The notes under the pieces are model-generated. The model was not told where the DNA came from, made no database searches, and saw nothing but the letters and a program-made list of their open reading frames with translations. A stretch of DNA of 64,000 bases, from NCBI GenBank assembly GCA_903928915.1, contig CAIYSL010000076.1:1-64000 (forward strand), written 5' to 3'. Shown piece by piece: positions 25,875 to 34,685 of this stretch. Source of the stretch: an uncultured Syntrophobacterales bacterium (lineage in GTDB: Bacteria; Desulfobacterota; Syntrophia; Syntrophales; UBA5619). A program made the translations under genes and the position numbers. Position 1 is the stretch's first letter, and each line of letters starts with the position of its first letter.

Positions 25875-25924
25875 ATACTACGGCATACTACGGCGATGGC
25901 GTCCCGTTTTCGGGACGCCATCGC
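25875..25924 (-). repeat. 14-bp palindrome plus 10-bp tandem repeat between Tim44-like and DacA genes
   Basis: Arms GCGATGGCGTCCCG (25893-25906) and CGGGACGCCATCGC (25911-25924) with a four-base loop start three bases after the Tim44-like stop. Next to it the 10-mer ATACTACGGC is repeated directly (25875-25884 and 25885-25894). No U-run follows, so it is a REP-like or processing hairpin rather than a classical terminator. Confidence 0.8.
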
Positions 25925-25926
25925 GG

Positions 25927-26910
25927 TCACTCGGCCTGATTGATGGCTGCGAGCCTCCAGGGGTTGTCTCCCACCGGACGGGTGAATGTCCAGTATTCGT
26001 TGAACTTCACCGGCTCCGTCCGGCTGCCCGCCACGACCTGGTTCGTTTTCTCGTCGACGGTGGTGTCCAGCAGGTTTGCGTGAATCCGCACGGTGATGAA
26101 ATCCGCTCCCCCTTCCTGCCAGACCTCGGTGATACCGACCGAACGGACGGCGATGTTGTCCAACCGGTTGATCTGCCCCCTGCTCTTCAGCTGTTCTGCC
26201 TCGCGCTGGAGTTCTCCGAACATCTCGTCGGTGAGCAGGTTCCGTACACCGGACAGGTCGCGGTTCGCCCAGGCCCCTTGGATCTGGAAGAAGCGGTCCA
26301 TACACCCGTCGGTGAAGCGCTGCTCGTCGAACCGGGGATCCATCTGCCGGATGTGGCCGATACCCGCGGCCACGTCGTTTTCCTGCCCGTACGGTTCAGC
26401 GACCGGGGCCGACGGGACCGTCCTGCCGAGATCGGCCGGTGAGGTTTCCCGGTAGTAGCTGGTCCCGGACTGCGGCCCTTCGGCGGCGGCCCGCCGCCGT
26501 TTGATGAACCAGTAGATCCCATACAGGAGCGCGCCGATCAGGAGGATATCCATCAGCCCGATGCCGCCGCCGAAACCGCCCGCGCCGCCACCGGCGAACC
26601 CGAGGCTGCGGAACAGCATCGCGCCGAGCATCCCCCCGACGAGTCCGCCGGCCATGCTCCGGAGAAACCCGCCGCCCCCGAGGGGAGAGGGCGCAGGCGC
26701 GGCCGGGGTGTTGAACTGCCGCGAACCCTGGGAGGGGCTGGACGGCGCCGGCGCGGGCGTCGCGCGGGGTGCGCTGTAGGAACGGGAGCCCCTGCTTCCC
26801 ATGGACCTGCCGCCGCCGGCCCGGGCCCAGGCATCGATCTCCAGGACCGATACCAGAAAGAAAATCGTGAAAATGATCAGGCCGGATAGGGCCCACTTAT
26901 TCTTGAACAT
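25927..26910 (-). CDS. Tim44-like domain membrane protein
   Basis: 327-residue protein with an amino-terminal hydrophobic segment (residues 8-28), a Gly/Ser/Pro/Ala-rich linker (about 35-90), a glycine-rich stretch and second membrane segment near 125-145 (IGLMDILLIGALLYGIYWFI), then a soluble carboxy-terminal domain of about 160 residues. This last part (MDRFFQIQGAWANRDLSGVRNLLTDEMFGELQ) is the Tim44/MBA1-like fold common in bacterial proteins of unknown role. It ends NEYWTFTRPVGDNPWRLAAI, typical of that domain. The start at 26910 follows GAGGAGGG. Function is unknown; bacterial members are membrane-associated, with folding or transport roles only proposed. Confidence 0.88.
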   Translation of the reverse strand: MFKNKWALSGLIIFTIFFLVSVLEIDAWARAGGGRSMGSRGSRSYSAPRATPAPAPSSPSQGSRQFNTPAAPAPSPLGGGGFLRSMAGGLVGGMLGAMLFRSLGFAGGGAGGFGGGIGLMDILLIGALLYGIYWFIKRRRAAAEGPQSGTSYYRETSPADLGRTVPSAPVAEPYGQENDVAAGIGHIRQMDPRFDEQRFTDGCMDRFFQIQGAWANRDLSGVRNLLTDEMFGELQREAEQLKSRGQINRLDNIAVRSVGITEVWQEGGADFITVRIHANLLDTTVDEKTNQVVAGSRTEPVKFNEYWTFTRPVGDNPWRLAAINQAE

Positions 26911-26941
26911 AATTCCCTCCTCGAATGACAAAATTTGGCGA

Positions 26942-26971
26942 AGGATAGCGGTTCCGGCGACCCCTTGTCAA
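26942..26971 (-). promoter_or_regulatory. Promoter of the Tim44-like gene
   Basis: Minus-strand TTGACA (26971-26966), 18-bp spacer, TATCCT (26947-26942); transcription from about 26935, 25 nt before the ATG. Confidence 0.65.
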
Positions 26972-27026
26972 CATCTTTCTCGGGCAAGGGCCGGCCCGGG
27001 GATTTGCGCGCCCGGAGGATTAGTTC

Positions 27027-27055
27027 TTGACAAACGGCGGATTTTTTCCTAACGA
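27027..27055 (+). promoter_or_regulatory. Promoter of the soluble hybrid kinase
   Basis: TTGACA at 27027-27032, 17-bp spacer, TAACGA at 27050-27055. The perfect -35 lies at a TTG that also opens a longer frame, which argues for the later ATG start. Confidence 0.45.
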
Positions 27056-27137
27056 TTGGCCCCGTTCATACGCATGCGGGGCCGTCGGGGCGCACCCACC
27101 GTTGTCAGCTGCCCATATCTCCGCCCTACGGAGTGTT

Positions 27138-29261
27138 ATGGCTGAACCGTTCGAAACGGATTATGTCGGCAGGATGGCCGAGGTCGTGATGAAAGCGACC
27201 CGCGGCGACTATTCGGGCCGGATCGATTTCTGCGGCCGCAGCGATGAGCTCGACTCGCTTGCCGATGCCATCAACCGGCTGATCGGCGATGTGCGGGAGC
27301 GGGTGACGGAATGGCGGGGAAGGGAGAACGCCTTCCGCGAAATCTCGGGGAAATACAAGCGGTTTCAGTCCAGCATCCCCGGGATGGTTTACCTCTCCAC
27401 CGTCCGTTCGGACGGGAGCCATTCTTTCCCCTACGTGAATGATGCGTCGCGTCAGTTGTTCGATCTCGAACCGGAAGCCGTGGTGCGCGACGGGGCGCTT
27501 CTGACGGACCTCATCCATCCCGACGACCGGGAGCGCCATGCGGACGCGCTCAGACGGTCCGCCGCAACCCTGCACCCCCTGCGGGAGGAGCTGCGGTACA
27601 TCGTCAGGGGAGAGGTGCGCTGGTACGAGTGCATCGCCAGCCCGGAGCCGCAGCTCAACGGCGATATCCTCTGGGACGGGATCATGCTGGAGATCACCGA
27701 ACGCAAACGGGCGGAGGAGGCGCTCCGCGACAGCGAGGCGAAGTACCGCCGGCTCCACGAGACCATGACGGATGCCTTCGTGCGTATCGACATGACGGGC
27801 AACATCCAGGAGGCCAACCGCGCCTACCAGACCCTGCTGGGCTATTCCGAGGAAGAGCTCCTCCAGCGGACCTACGGAGACCTGACGCCCGAAAAGTGGC
27901 ACGCCCGGGAGGCAGGCATCATGGCGGAGCAGGTCCTGGTGAGGGGCCACTCTCAGGTGTATGAGAAGGAGTACCGCCGGAAGGACGGGTCGATTTTCCC
28001 CGTCGAGCTCAGGACCTTCCTGCTGCGCGACGATGCCGGGCAACCCGTCGGGATGTGGGCCATCGTGCGCGATATCACCGAGCGCAAGCGGGCGGAGGGT
28101 GAGCGGGAGAAGCTCGAATCACAGCTCATCCAGGCGCAGAAGATGGAATCGGTCGGCCGGCTGGCGGGGGGGGTGGCGCACGATTTCAACAATATGCTGA
28201 GCGTAATCCTCGGATATGCGGAGCTGATGAAGACGAAGCTGTCCGACGGCGACCCCTTCCTGAAGGATGTCCTGGCGATCGAAAAGGCCGCCACCCACTC
28301 CCGGGACATCACCCGGCAGCTCCTCGCCTTTTCCCGCAAACAGATCATCGCCCCCCAGATCATGGACTTGAACGACCTGGTCGTCTCTTCCCGCAACACC
28401 CTTGCCCGGCTGATCGGCGAGGATATCGACCTCAAGTTCTTCCCGGGGGAACCCCTCTGGCGGATCAATTTCGACCCCGCCCAGGTCGAACAGATCCTCG
28501 TCAACCTGGCCGTCAATGCCCGCGATGCCATGCCCGACGGGGGTAAATTGACGATCGAAACCCAGAACTGCAGCCTCGACGAGGCCTACTGTCTGAAGCA
28601 TCTCGGGTTCAAACCCGGGGAGTATGTCTTCCTCGGGGTGAGCGACGACGGGATGGGGATGAACCGGGAAGTCCAGGCCCATCTGTTCGAACCGTTCTTC
28701 ACCACCAAGGAGGTGGGCAAGGGGACGGGGCTGGGGCTTGCCACCGTGTACGGGATGGTCAAACAGAACGGCGGGTTCATCATCTGCTACAGCGAACCGG
28801 GGCACGGGACGACGTTCAAGATCTACATCCCCCGGGTCGCCGCGGCAGAGGAGCAGGCGGAGACGCCCCCGGAACTCCCGGTTGCCCACGGCAACGGGCG
28901 GATCCTCCTGGTCGAGGACGACGAGATGGTCCGCGAGATCACGCAGGACATCCTGGAGGAGATCGGCTACACGGTGCTGGCCGTCGATTCCCCGCAGAAG
29001 GCCCTCGCGCTGTGCGACGATGCCGCAAACGTCGTCGACCTCCTGCTCACCGACGTGGTGATGCCGGAGATGAGCGGCAAGGAGCTGGGGAAGCGGATCG
29101 CCGCCGCCCGGCCGGGGATCAAGGTGCTGTTCATGTCCGGGTACACGTCGAACGTCATCGCCCACCGCGGCGTCCTGGAGAAGGGGGTGCACTTCATCCA
29201 GAAGCCCTTCCGGATCACCGACCTCTCCCGGAAGATCCACGAATTGATCGGCGAGCGGTAG
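27138..29261 (+). CDS. Soluble PAS hybrid histidine kinase
   Basis: Cytosolic two-component sensor of 707 residues without membrane segments. It begins with a HAMP-like helix pair (MKATRGDYSGRIDFCGRSDE, about 12-32), then two PAS/PAC domains (about 75-190 and 200-320, each ending in an ITERKRAE-type linker). The phospho-acceptor His lies in GGVAHDFNNML near 343, followed by an ATPase domain (VNLAVNARDAM, GTGLGLATVYG) and a carboxy-terminal receiver whose acceptor Asp is in LLLTDVVMP near 634. ACGGAG precedes the ATG at 27138. The HDFNN-type H-box plus a terminal receiver is typical of deltaproteobacterial orphan hybrid kinases. The chemoreceptor gene converges 14 bp downstream. Confidence 0.93.
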   Translation: MAEPFETDYVGRMAEVVMKATRGDYSGRIDFCGRSDELDSLADAINRLIGDVRERVTEWRGRENAFREISGKYKRFQSSIPGMVYLSTVRSDGSHSFPYVNDASRQLFDLEPEAVVRDGALLTDLIHPDDRERHADALRRSAATLHPLREELRYIVRGEVRWYECIASPEPQLNGDILWDGIMLEITERKRAEEALRDSEAKYRRLHETMTDAFVRIDMTGNIQEANRAYQTLLGYSEEELLQRTYGDLTPEKWHAREAGIMAEQVLVRGHSQVYEKEYRRKDGSIFPVELRTFLLRDDAGQPVGMWAIVRDITERKRAEGEREKLESQLIQAQKMESVGRLAGGVAHDFNNMLSVILGYAELMKTKLSDGDPFLKDVLAIEKAATHSRDITRQLLAFSRKQIIAPQIMDLNDLVVSSRNTLARLIGEDIDLKFFPGEPLWRINFDPAQVEQILVNLAVNARDAMPDGGKLTIETQNCSLDEAYCLKHLGFKPGEYVFLGVSDDGMGMNREVQAHLFEPFFTTKEVGKGTGLGLATVYGMVKQNGGFIICYSEPGHGTTFKIYIPRVAAAEEQAETPPELPVAHGNGRILLVEDDEMVREITQDILEEIGYTVLAVDSPQKALALCDDAANVVDLLLTDVVMPEMSGKELGKRIAAARPGIKVLFMSGYTSNVIAHRGVLEKGVHFIQKPFRITDLSRKIHELIGER

Positions 29262-29275
29262 CCGGACACTTCCCG

Positions 29276-31255
29276 TCAGCGGGAAGCGGGAGACGGTTGG
29301 TCCCGGCGGGCGACGGCCGCGAGCCCGCCGGCGATGACCGCGCCGGTCCTGCCGATGAGGCCCCTGCCGTTACCGCTGCCAGCCTCGCTTCCCGTGCCCC
29401 CGATGAGCAGGGCGAGGTCATCCACATACCCTTTCATCTGTTCGGCTTGCGAGGTCAGCTCCTCCGAAGCGGAGGCCGACTCCTCGGCGTTGGAAGCGGT
29501 CTGTTGGACGAGCTTGTCCATCTCGACGACCGCCCGGTTGATCTGGGTGATCCCCTGGGCCCGTTCGCCCGATGCGGCGGCGATCTCCGCCACCAGCTCT
29601 CCCCCCTTGTGGGTACCGCCCGCCACCTGGGCGAATGCCTCGTTCGTCTTGGTTACCTGCGCGACACCTTCCTTCACCTTGTTGACGGTCACCTCGATGA
29701 GCCCGGCGGTGTTCTTTGCCGCATCGGTGGCGCGCAGGGCAAGGGTCCGCACCTCACCGGCCACGACCGCGAACCCGGCGCCCGCTTCCCCGGCCCGGGC
29801 CGCTTCCACCGCCGCATTCAGGGCGAGGAGGTTCGTCTGGAAGGCGATTTCGTCGATGGTCTTGACGATCTTGGAGGTATCTTCGCTGGCCCTGGATATC
29901 TCCCCCATCGAGGCGATCAGCACCGCCATCGACTCCTTGGCCAGGGCGGCTTCCTTGCCGGCCTGCTGCATCAGGCCATCGGCCAGCTTGGCGTTGTCGG
30001 CGTTCTGCCGGGTCATCGAGGCCATCTCCTCCAGGGAGGCGGAGGGTTCCTCGATGGCCGAGGCCTGTTCGCTTGCCGCATCCGCCAGGGCCTGGCTGGC
30101 AGTGGCGATCTGCTCGGACGCGGCCGCCACCTGGACGCTGCCCTCCACCAACCCCTTGATGGCCTGGCTGATCGGTTGGACGATCCCCCGGGAAATCATC
30201 AGGGCGACTATGATAAAGGCGATCATGGCAAGGGCGCCGATCGCGAGGATCCAGGCCTGGATCGCCCCCTTTGTCTCGTTTCCGAAGGCGTACACCGCCT
30301 GCTGCGCCTCGACGATCTGCTGCCCCGGCAGTGCGGTGCAGAGGAGGGCGACCTTCTCGCCGGAGGTTGCGCTGAGCGTCGAACAGCTGGTGACGTAATT
30401 CTTGCCGGCCAGCACCAGCGGCTGGTTCGCCGTCTTGCCGCTCTTGAGCACCGCATCGCGGGCCTTCGCGTCGATCTGGAGGGAGGTCTCGTTCCCCGTC
30501 TCGCCTTTGGCAAGGATGCCCGCATGGGCGATGGGGATCGTTTCGAGGTAGACGAGCGAGGCTGCCCCGGTTGCGTCATACAGCTTCCGGAGCGGGCCGC
30601 TGTGCCGGTTGAGCAGTTTCCCCGTGATGCAGACCCCCATGGGCTCCTGGAAGTCGTCGCGGAGGATCCCGGCCGCGGCGATGCTGATTCCGCCTTTTCC
30701 CGCCGCGTCGAGGGCGCCCATACCGATGTCTTTCAGGAGCTGTGGATCGTGCCGCGTGATGGAGACGAGATTTCCCTCGCCGGTCGCATCTTTGCTCTTC
30801 AGGCGGTCGCGTACCCGGCCGCCGAGCTCCCAGGACTGGTAATAGGCCTCTGTTTTTTTCGCGTCCGCCTCCTTGGGGACCGCTCCCTGCAGTCTCCCCT
30901 GCAGGTCGAATACCGCGATGAAATCCGCGCCCGACGATGCGGCTGCGGCCTGCAGCTTTGCCGCCAGGGGGGCGAGCTGCTGCGATTCGATGTTCTTCGC
31001 CAGCGCGGGATCGCCGGAAAGGTCGTTCACCGTGCGGTGCATCTCTTTCTTCAGGTCCTCGACGACTGTCCGGAGCATCTCGTTGTAGCTGTCGGCGACC
31101 TTGTAGGTCCGGCCGGACATGTATTCGGCCATCGCCTCGGACTGCCGGGAAAGGCTGCTGTTCATCCGCCAGGAGACCGTAAGCCCGATGATGGCGATCG
31201 TGGCAGCGACGGCGACGCAGAAGCTGATCAGGATCCGCTGTTTGATGGTCTTCAT
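29276..31255 (-). CDS. Methyl-accepting chemotaxis protein with large periplasmic sensor
   Basis: Chemoreceptor of 659 residues. It has membrane helices at about 10-30 and 335-355 enclosing a 300-residue periplasmic domain of double-Cache type ([14 protein letters not shown] and [18 protein letters not shown] are typical pieces). HAMP and the signalling coiled coil follow. The tip keeps [23 protein letters not shown], with Gly in place of the usual Asp and Thr in place of Asn/Lys before LA, small changes next to the CheA contact. The ATG follows AGGAGG. A PstS-like binding protein lies 100 bp upstream on the same strand with a hairpin between, so the two are probably co-transcribed at unequal levels. 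Confidence 0.94.
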   Translation of the reverse strand: MKTIKQRILISFCVAVAATIAIIGLTVSWRMNSSLSRQSEAMAEYMSGRTYKVADSYNEMLRTVVEDLKKEMHRTVNDLSGDPALAKNIESQQLAPLAAKLQAAAASSGADFIAVFDLQGRLQGAVPKEADAKKTEAYYQSWELGGRVRDRLKSKDATGEGNLVSITRHDPQLLKDIGMGALDAAGKGGISIAAAGILRDDFQEPMGVCITGKLLNRHSGPLRKLYDATGAASLVYLETIPIAHAGILAKGETGNETSLQIDAKARDAVLKSGKTANQPLVLAGKNYVTSCSTLSATSGEKVALLCTALPGQQIVEAQQAVYAFGNETKGAIQAWILAIGALAMIAFIIVALMISRGIVQPISQAIKGLVEGSVQVAAASEQIATASQALADAASEQASAIEEPSASLEEMASMTRQNADNAKLADGLMQQAGKEAALAKESMAVLIASMGEISRASEDTSKIVKTIDEIAFQTNLLALNAAVEAARAGEAGAGFAVVAGEVRTLALRATDAAKNTAGLIEVTVNKVKEGVAQVTKTNEAFAQVAGGTHKGGELVAEIAAASGERAQGITQINRAVVEMDKLVQQTASNAEESASASEELTSQAEQMKGYVDDLALLIGGTGSEAGSGNGRGLIGRTGAVIAGGLAAVARRDQPSPASR

Positions 31256-31300
31256 GGGTGCTGCGCCTCCTGTGCCGAAAATCGAGGTCCCCTCGTGAAA

Positions 31301-31344
31301 CGGCGCGTTCCCGGAGACCCCTCGCGATCCCCCGGAACGCGCCG
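31301..31344 (-). terminator. Intercistronic hairpin between PstS-like gene and chemoreceptor
   Basis: Perfect 11-bp stem CGGCGCGTTCC / GGAACGCGCCG around a 22-nt loop, followed on the minus strand by TTTCACG. The short U-run suggests a leaky terminator that would lower receptor expression relative to the binding protein. Confidence 0.5.
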
Positions 31345-31355
31345 GGCAGATGTCC

Positions 31356-32147
31356 CTACAGCGTCAGGCCGCCGGCAGCCTTGATGGCGTCCTGCGCAGC
31401 GGAGGATTTGACGAATTCCAGAAATTTGGCGATATCCCCTGCCCTGCTCTTCTCCTTGAACACCAGGGCCAGCTCGCCCACGTGGGGATAGTCCGCCGCT
31501 GCGGGGCTCTTGCCCCCGATCGTCACAATAGCGACGTCGGACACCTTCGCATTCGGATAGGTGCCGTAGGCGATTGTTCCCGGGGTTTTCGCGGCGAGCT
31601 CGATCGTCCCGGGGTCGCTCAGGGTTTCCTTGGATTTTGCCGTCACCGTGATCGCCTTGTACCCGGGAAGGGTTTTCAAGAGCACATCGAGCGAGCTGTC
31701 GCCGTTTTCCCGGCGGATGCCCCGGATGTTGCCCTCCTTGCCGCCGACCTCTTTCCAGTTGGTGATCTTGCCGCTGTAGATGTCGCAGACCTGTTGCGCC
31801 GTAAGGTTCTTCACCCCGACCCCCTTGTGGGTCATGATCACGATCGGCAGCTTGGCGACCGGGAGGTAGGTCAGGCCGTAGGATTTCTCGTTTTCCTTGA
31901 TTCCCCTGGCCACGCGGCCGACCTTGGCCGTGTCGGTCCCCGCCGCCTTGATCGCCCCGCCCGAGCCGATGCTCTTGGGGACGCCCACCGTGACGCCGGG
32001 GTTGGCCTTGCTGAAGGCCTTCCCGAGGTTCTCGAGGATCTCGGCGCCGCTGCCGGTGCCGACGATCGAGATCTCCTCGGCGATCGCCGAGAGGGGAACA
32101 AGATTCAGCGCCGCGAATACTGCAAAGAACAACAGACCTTTCTTCAT
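31356..32147 (-). CDS. PstS-like periplasmic phosphate-type binding protein
   Basis: 263-residue periplasmic binding protein. The signal peptide covers about residues 1-23 (ending AIA). The mature protein starts [20 protein letters not shown], the first ligand loop of PstS-family proteins, and has the domain-crossing [13 protein letters not shown] segment and a carboxy-terminal [11 protein letters not shown] helix. PstS homologues of this short type bind phosphate or related oxyanions. The ATG has AGGAGG before it. No pst permease, ATPase or phoU is adjacent; the downstream gene is a chemoreceptor. Phosphate sensing for chemotaxis is therefore as plausible as transport. Confidence 0.88.
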   Translation of the reverse strand: MKKGLLFFAVFAALNLVPLSAIAEEISIVGTGSGAEILENLGKAFSKANPGVTVGVPKSIGSGGAIKAAGTDTAKVGRVARGIKENEKSYGLTYLPVAKLPIVIMTHKGVGVKNLTAQQVCDIYSGKITNWKEVGGKEGNIRGIRRENGDSSLDVLLKTLPGYKAITVTAKSKETLSDPGTIELAAKTPGTIAYGTYPNAKVSDVAIVTIGGKSPAAADYPHVGELALVFKEKSRAGDIAKFLEFVKSSAAQDAIKAAGGLTL

Positions 32148-32534
32148 GACTGCCTCCTGTGTGGATGTGGTTGGCTGCTCTTCCGGGCTGGCGCCGATTC
32201 GCTGTTCCGTGCGACCGGCGAAGTCGTTCCCCGGCTGTGGGCGAGGCGCCGCCCGGTATCATTTTCAACCACCCTTCAGCAGAAAAATGTGCCAAGGCGC
32301 GGCGTGTCGCGGCGACGCTTGTGCAATGAGCTGATTGGTAAGGGGAAATTTAATTTGCGGGGGTGCCCCGGGTCGCCGCGAATCAGGAGGGAAAAGGCCC
32401 TGTGGTGTCCGGTCGGACCGGACTGAGTCCGTTATGGGGGGACATTGTCCGGCCGCACCGGACTGATGATCTTGCGGGGGATTGCAGTTACCGCGCGCTG
32501 AGGATGCGCTGCGGTTTGACCGGGGGAGGAGCGG
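32148..32534. other. Intergenic region upstream of the PstS-like gene, with twin palindromes
   Basis: About 390 bp without a gene, upstream (minus strand) of the binding-protein/chemoreceptor pair and downstream of cysE. The notable content is a pair of near-identical palindromic boxes, listed separately. No convincing -10/-35 pair was found; a sigma54-like TGGCAC at about 32293 has the wrong spacing. Confidence 0.5.
32407..32466. repeat. Two palindromic boxes repeated at 40-bp spacing
   Basis: Box 1 (32407-32426) contains GTCCGGT-CGG-ACCGGAC followed by TGA. Box 2 (32447-32466) contains GTCCGG-CCGCA-CCGGAC followed by TGA. The start-to-start distance of 40 bp is about four helical turns, as for two dimers of a DNA-binding regulator on one face of the helix. 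Tandem hairpins at the end of the cysE transcript are the other reading. Confidence 0.7.
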
Positions 32535-33482
32535 TCAGGGTTTCTCCCCGAACACGAGCTCCTGGTGCTTCACGAACACCTGCGTGTCGGCTGGCACGGA
32601 GCGGGTGAGCCAGACGTTGCCGCCGATCACCGAGCGGGCGCCGATCACCGTCTCGCCCCCCAGGACGGTGGCGTTGGCATAGATGATCACGTCGTCCTCG
32701 ATCGTGGGATGGCGCTTCCTTCTCCGCAGCCCCTCGACCTCCTCCCGGCCGAGCGAGAGCGCCCCCAGGGTCACCCCCTGGTAGATTCGCACCCGGTCGC
32801 CGATCTCGGTCGTCTCGCCGATCACGACCCCGGTCCCGTGATCGATGAAGAAACTCTCCCCGATCCGGGCGCCGGGATGGATGTCGATCCCGGTCCGGCC
32901 GTGGGCGGTCTCCGCCATGATGCGGGGGATCAGCGGGACCCCCAGGCTGTGGAGCCGGTGGGCGATCCGGTACACGGTGACGGCATAGAGCCCCGGATAG
33001 CTGAAGATGATCTCGTCGTAACTTCCGGCAGCGGGGTCGCCTCCGTGGGCGGCCCGGATGTCCTTGGCCAGCGCCTCCCGCATCGCCGGCAGGCCGCGCA
33101 GGAATTCGACGGCGGCCGTCAGGCCCCGCTCGCCGCAGTTGGTGCAGGACTGGTCGTGGCGGAGGCAGTCGTGGCGGATCGCCAGGGTGGTCTGCTCGGA
33201 GAGCTCCTCGAACAGGGCGGTCGTCTCCTGCCCCAGGTAGTACTTCAGATTGACCGCGTCCAGGCACGTCTGGACGAAGTAGCCCGGGTACAGGATGTTG
33301 CCGATCCGCCGCAGGATGGCCAGGGCCGCCTCGCGGGAAGGGATCGGTTCGGCACTGACGTGGTCGAAGCACTCCGTGCTGCTGCACGTCGCGGCGAGGC
33401 TCTCGACGATGGCCGGGATCTCCGCGCGGGAATGTTCGGCCGCGGCGAGGTCGATCCGGCAGTGCTCCGGTTTTTCGGTCAT
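32535..33482 (-). CDS. cysE: Serine O-acetyltransferase
   Basis: Acetylates serine with acetyl-CoA, the first step of cysteine synthesis. The 315 residues have the amino-terminal helical domain of the long (plant/NifP-like) form (ILRRIGNILYPGYFVQTCL) and a carboxy-terminal left-handed hexapeptide beta-helix with the active-site segment GIDIHPGARIGESFFIDHGTG, plus VIGETTEIGDRVRIYQGVTLG and a closing ANATVLGG. A CxxC (CTNC) in the middle is not catalytic in known family members. Third gene of nifU-nifS-cysE, 21 nt after nifS. This order recalls the Azotobacter nif cluster, where a dedicated transacetylase feeds cysteine to NifS. Confidence 0.93.
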   Translation of the reverse strand: MTEKPEHCRIDLAAAEHSRAEIPAIVESLAATCSSTECFDHVSAEPIPSREAALAILRRIGNILYPGYFVQTCLDAVNLKYYLGQETTALFEELSEQTTLAIRHDCLRHDQSCTNCGERGLTAAVEFLRGLPAMREALAKDIRAAHGGDPAAGSYDEIIFSYPGLYAVTVYRIAHRLHSLGVPLIPRIMAETAHGRTGIDIHPGARIGESFFIDHGTGVVIGETTEIGDRVRIYQGVTLGALSLGREEVEGLRRRKRHPTIEDDVIIYANATVLGGETVIGARSVIGGNVWLTRSVPADTQVFVKHQELVFGEKP

Positions 33483-33503
33483 GGACTTCTCCGGCCCCGC
33501 CCC

Positions 33504-34685
33504 CTAGGCGCTCACGCAGGCCTGGCCGACGGATGTCCAGTAGGGGGACATGCTCCGCAGCCGCTCGATGATGGCCGGGAGCTTCTCGATCACGAAATCG
33601 ATCTCCTCCTGGGTGGTGGTGATGCTCAGGCTGAACCGGATCGATCCGTGGGCCATGGTGAAGGGGACCCCCATGGCACGCAGCACGTGGGATGGCTGCA
33701 GCGACCCGGAGGTGCAGGCCGACCCGGAGGAGGCGCAGATCCCGTATTCGTTCATGAGCAGCAGGATCCCCTCGCCCTCGACGAACTCGAAGCTGATGTT
33801 CGCCGTGTTGGGCAGGCGCTGCAGGGGATCCCCGTTGACGCGGCTCTGGGGGATGCGGGCCAGAAGCGCCGCCTCCAGCCGGTCGCGGAGCCCCTTCACC
33901 GTGGTGTTCTCTGCCGCCATGTTTTGCGCCGCAAGTGCGCAGGCCTTTCCGAGGCCGATGATGCCGGGGGTGTTCTCCGTTCCCCCCCGGCGCCCCTTCT
34001 CCTGGTGGCCGCCGATCAGGAAGGGGGAAAACTTGGTCCCCTTGCGGACGTACAGGACGCCGATCCCCTTGGGGGCATGGAGCTTGTGGCCGGAGAAGGA
34101 GAGCATGTCGATCGTGTTCTTCTGCATTGCGATCGGGATCTTGCCGGTCGCCTGCACCGCGTCGGTGTGGAAGGGGATGCCCCGTTCATGGGCCAGCGCC
34201 GCGGCCTTCTCCACCGGGAAGATGACCCCGGTTTCGTTGTTGGCCCACATCAGGCTGACCACCGCCGTGTCGGGGGTGAGGCTCGCCACGTACTGCTCCA
34301 TGTCCAGGATGCCGTCCTTGTCCACGGGTAGTTCCGTCACCCGGTACCCCTGGCCGGCGAGGTTCGCACAGAGCGACCGCACGGCGGGATGCTCCACCCG
34401 GCTGGTGACGATGTGGCGCCGCTCCGGGTGGGTCGTCAGGGCCGAACGGATGGCGGCGTTGTCGCTCTCGGTCCCGCAGCTCGTGAAGATGATCTCGTCG
34501 GGGGCCGCCCCGATCAGGGCGGCCGTCTGCTCGCGGGCCTCACGGATCTTCTTGGCCACCTGCCCGCCGAAGGAGTGCATGCTCGAAGGGTTCCCGTACA
34601 GCTCGTGGAAATAGGGGAGCATCGCCTCGACCACCTCGGAGGCCACCTGGGTCGTGGCGTTGTTGTCCAGGTAGACGGTCTTCAT
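33504..34685 (-). CDS. nifS: Cysteine desulfurase NifS
   Basis: Pyridoxal-phosphate enzyme that removes sulfur from cysteine as a persulfide for Fe-S cluster assembly. The 393 residues contain YLDNNATTQ at the start, the PLP-binding lysine in SFSGHKLHAPKGIG near 203, the GGHQEKGRRGGTENTPG loop and the active-site cysteine in SSGSACTSGSLQPSHVL near 325. This longer active-site loop is the group I (NifS/IscS) type. The ATG overlaps the nifU stop by four bases and follows GAGGAGGTG. Being coupled to nifU, it should load sulfur directly on that scaffold. Confidence 0.96.
   Translation of the reverse strand: MKTVYLDNNATTQVASEVVEAMLPYFHELYGNPSSMHSFGGQVAKKIREAREQTAALIGAAPDEIIFTSCGTESDNAAIRSALTTHPERRHIVTSRVEHPAVRSLCANLAGQGYRVTELPVDKDGILDMEQYVASLTPDTAVVSLMWANNETGVIFPVEKAAALAHERGIPFHTDAVQATGKIPIAMQKNTIDMLSFSGHKLHAPKGIGVLYVRKGTKFSPFLIGGHQEKGRRGGTENTPGIIGLGKACALAAQNMAAENTTVKGLRDRLEAALLARIPQSRVNGDPLQRLPNTANISFEFVEGEGILLLMNEYGICASSGSACTSGSLQPSHVLRAMGVPFTMAHGSIRFSLSITTTQEEIDFVIEKLPAIIERLRSMSPYWTSVGQACVSA

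Noticed and set aside
27027-27137. Upstream TTG start for the soluble hybrid kinase
   Set aside because: The TTG coincides with a perfect -35 hexamer, lacks a ribosome-binding site and adds no domain sequence; ATG 27138 has ACGGAG before it.
32283-32300. Sigma54 promoter upstream of the PstS-like gene (minus-strand TGGCAC...CTGCT)
   Set aside because: The distance between GG and GC is one base too long, and sigma54 does not tolerate changed spacing.
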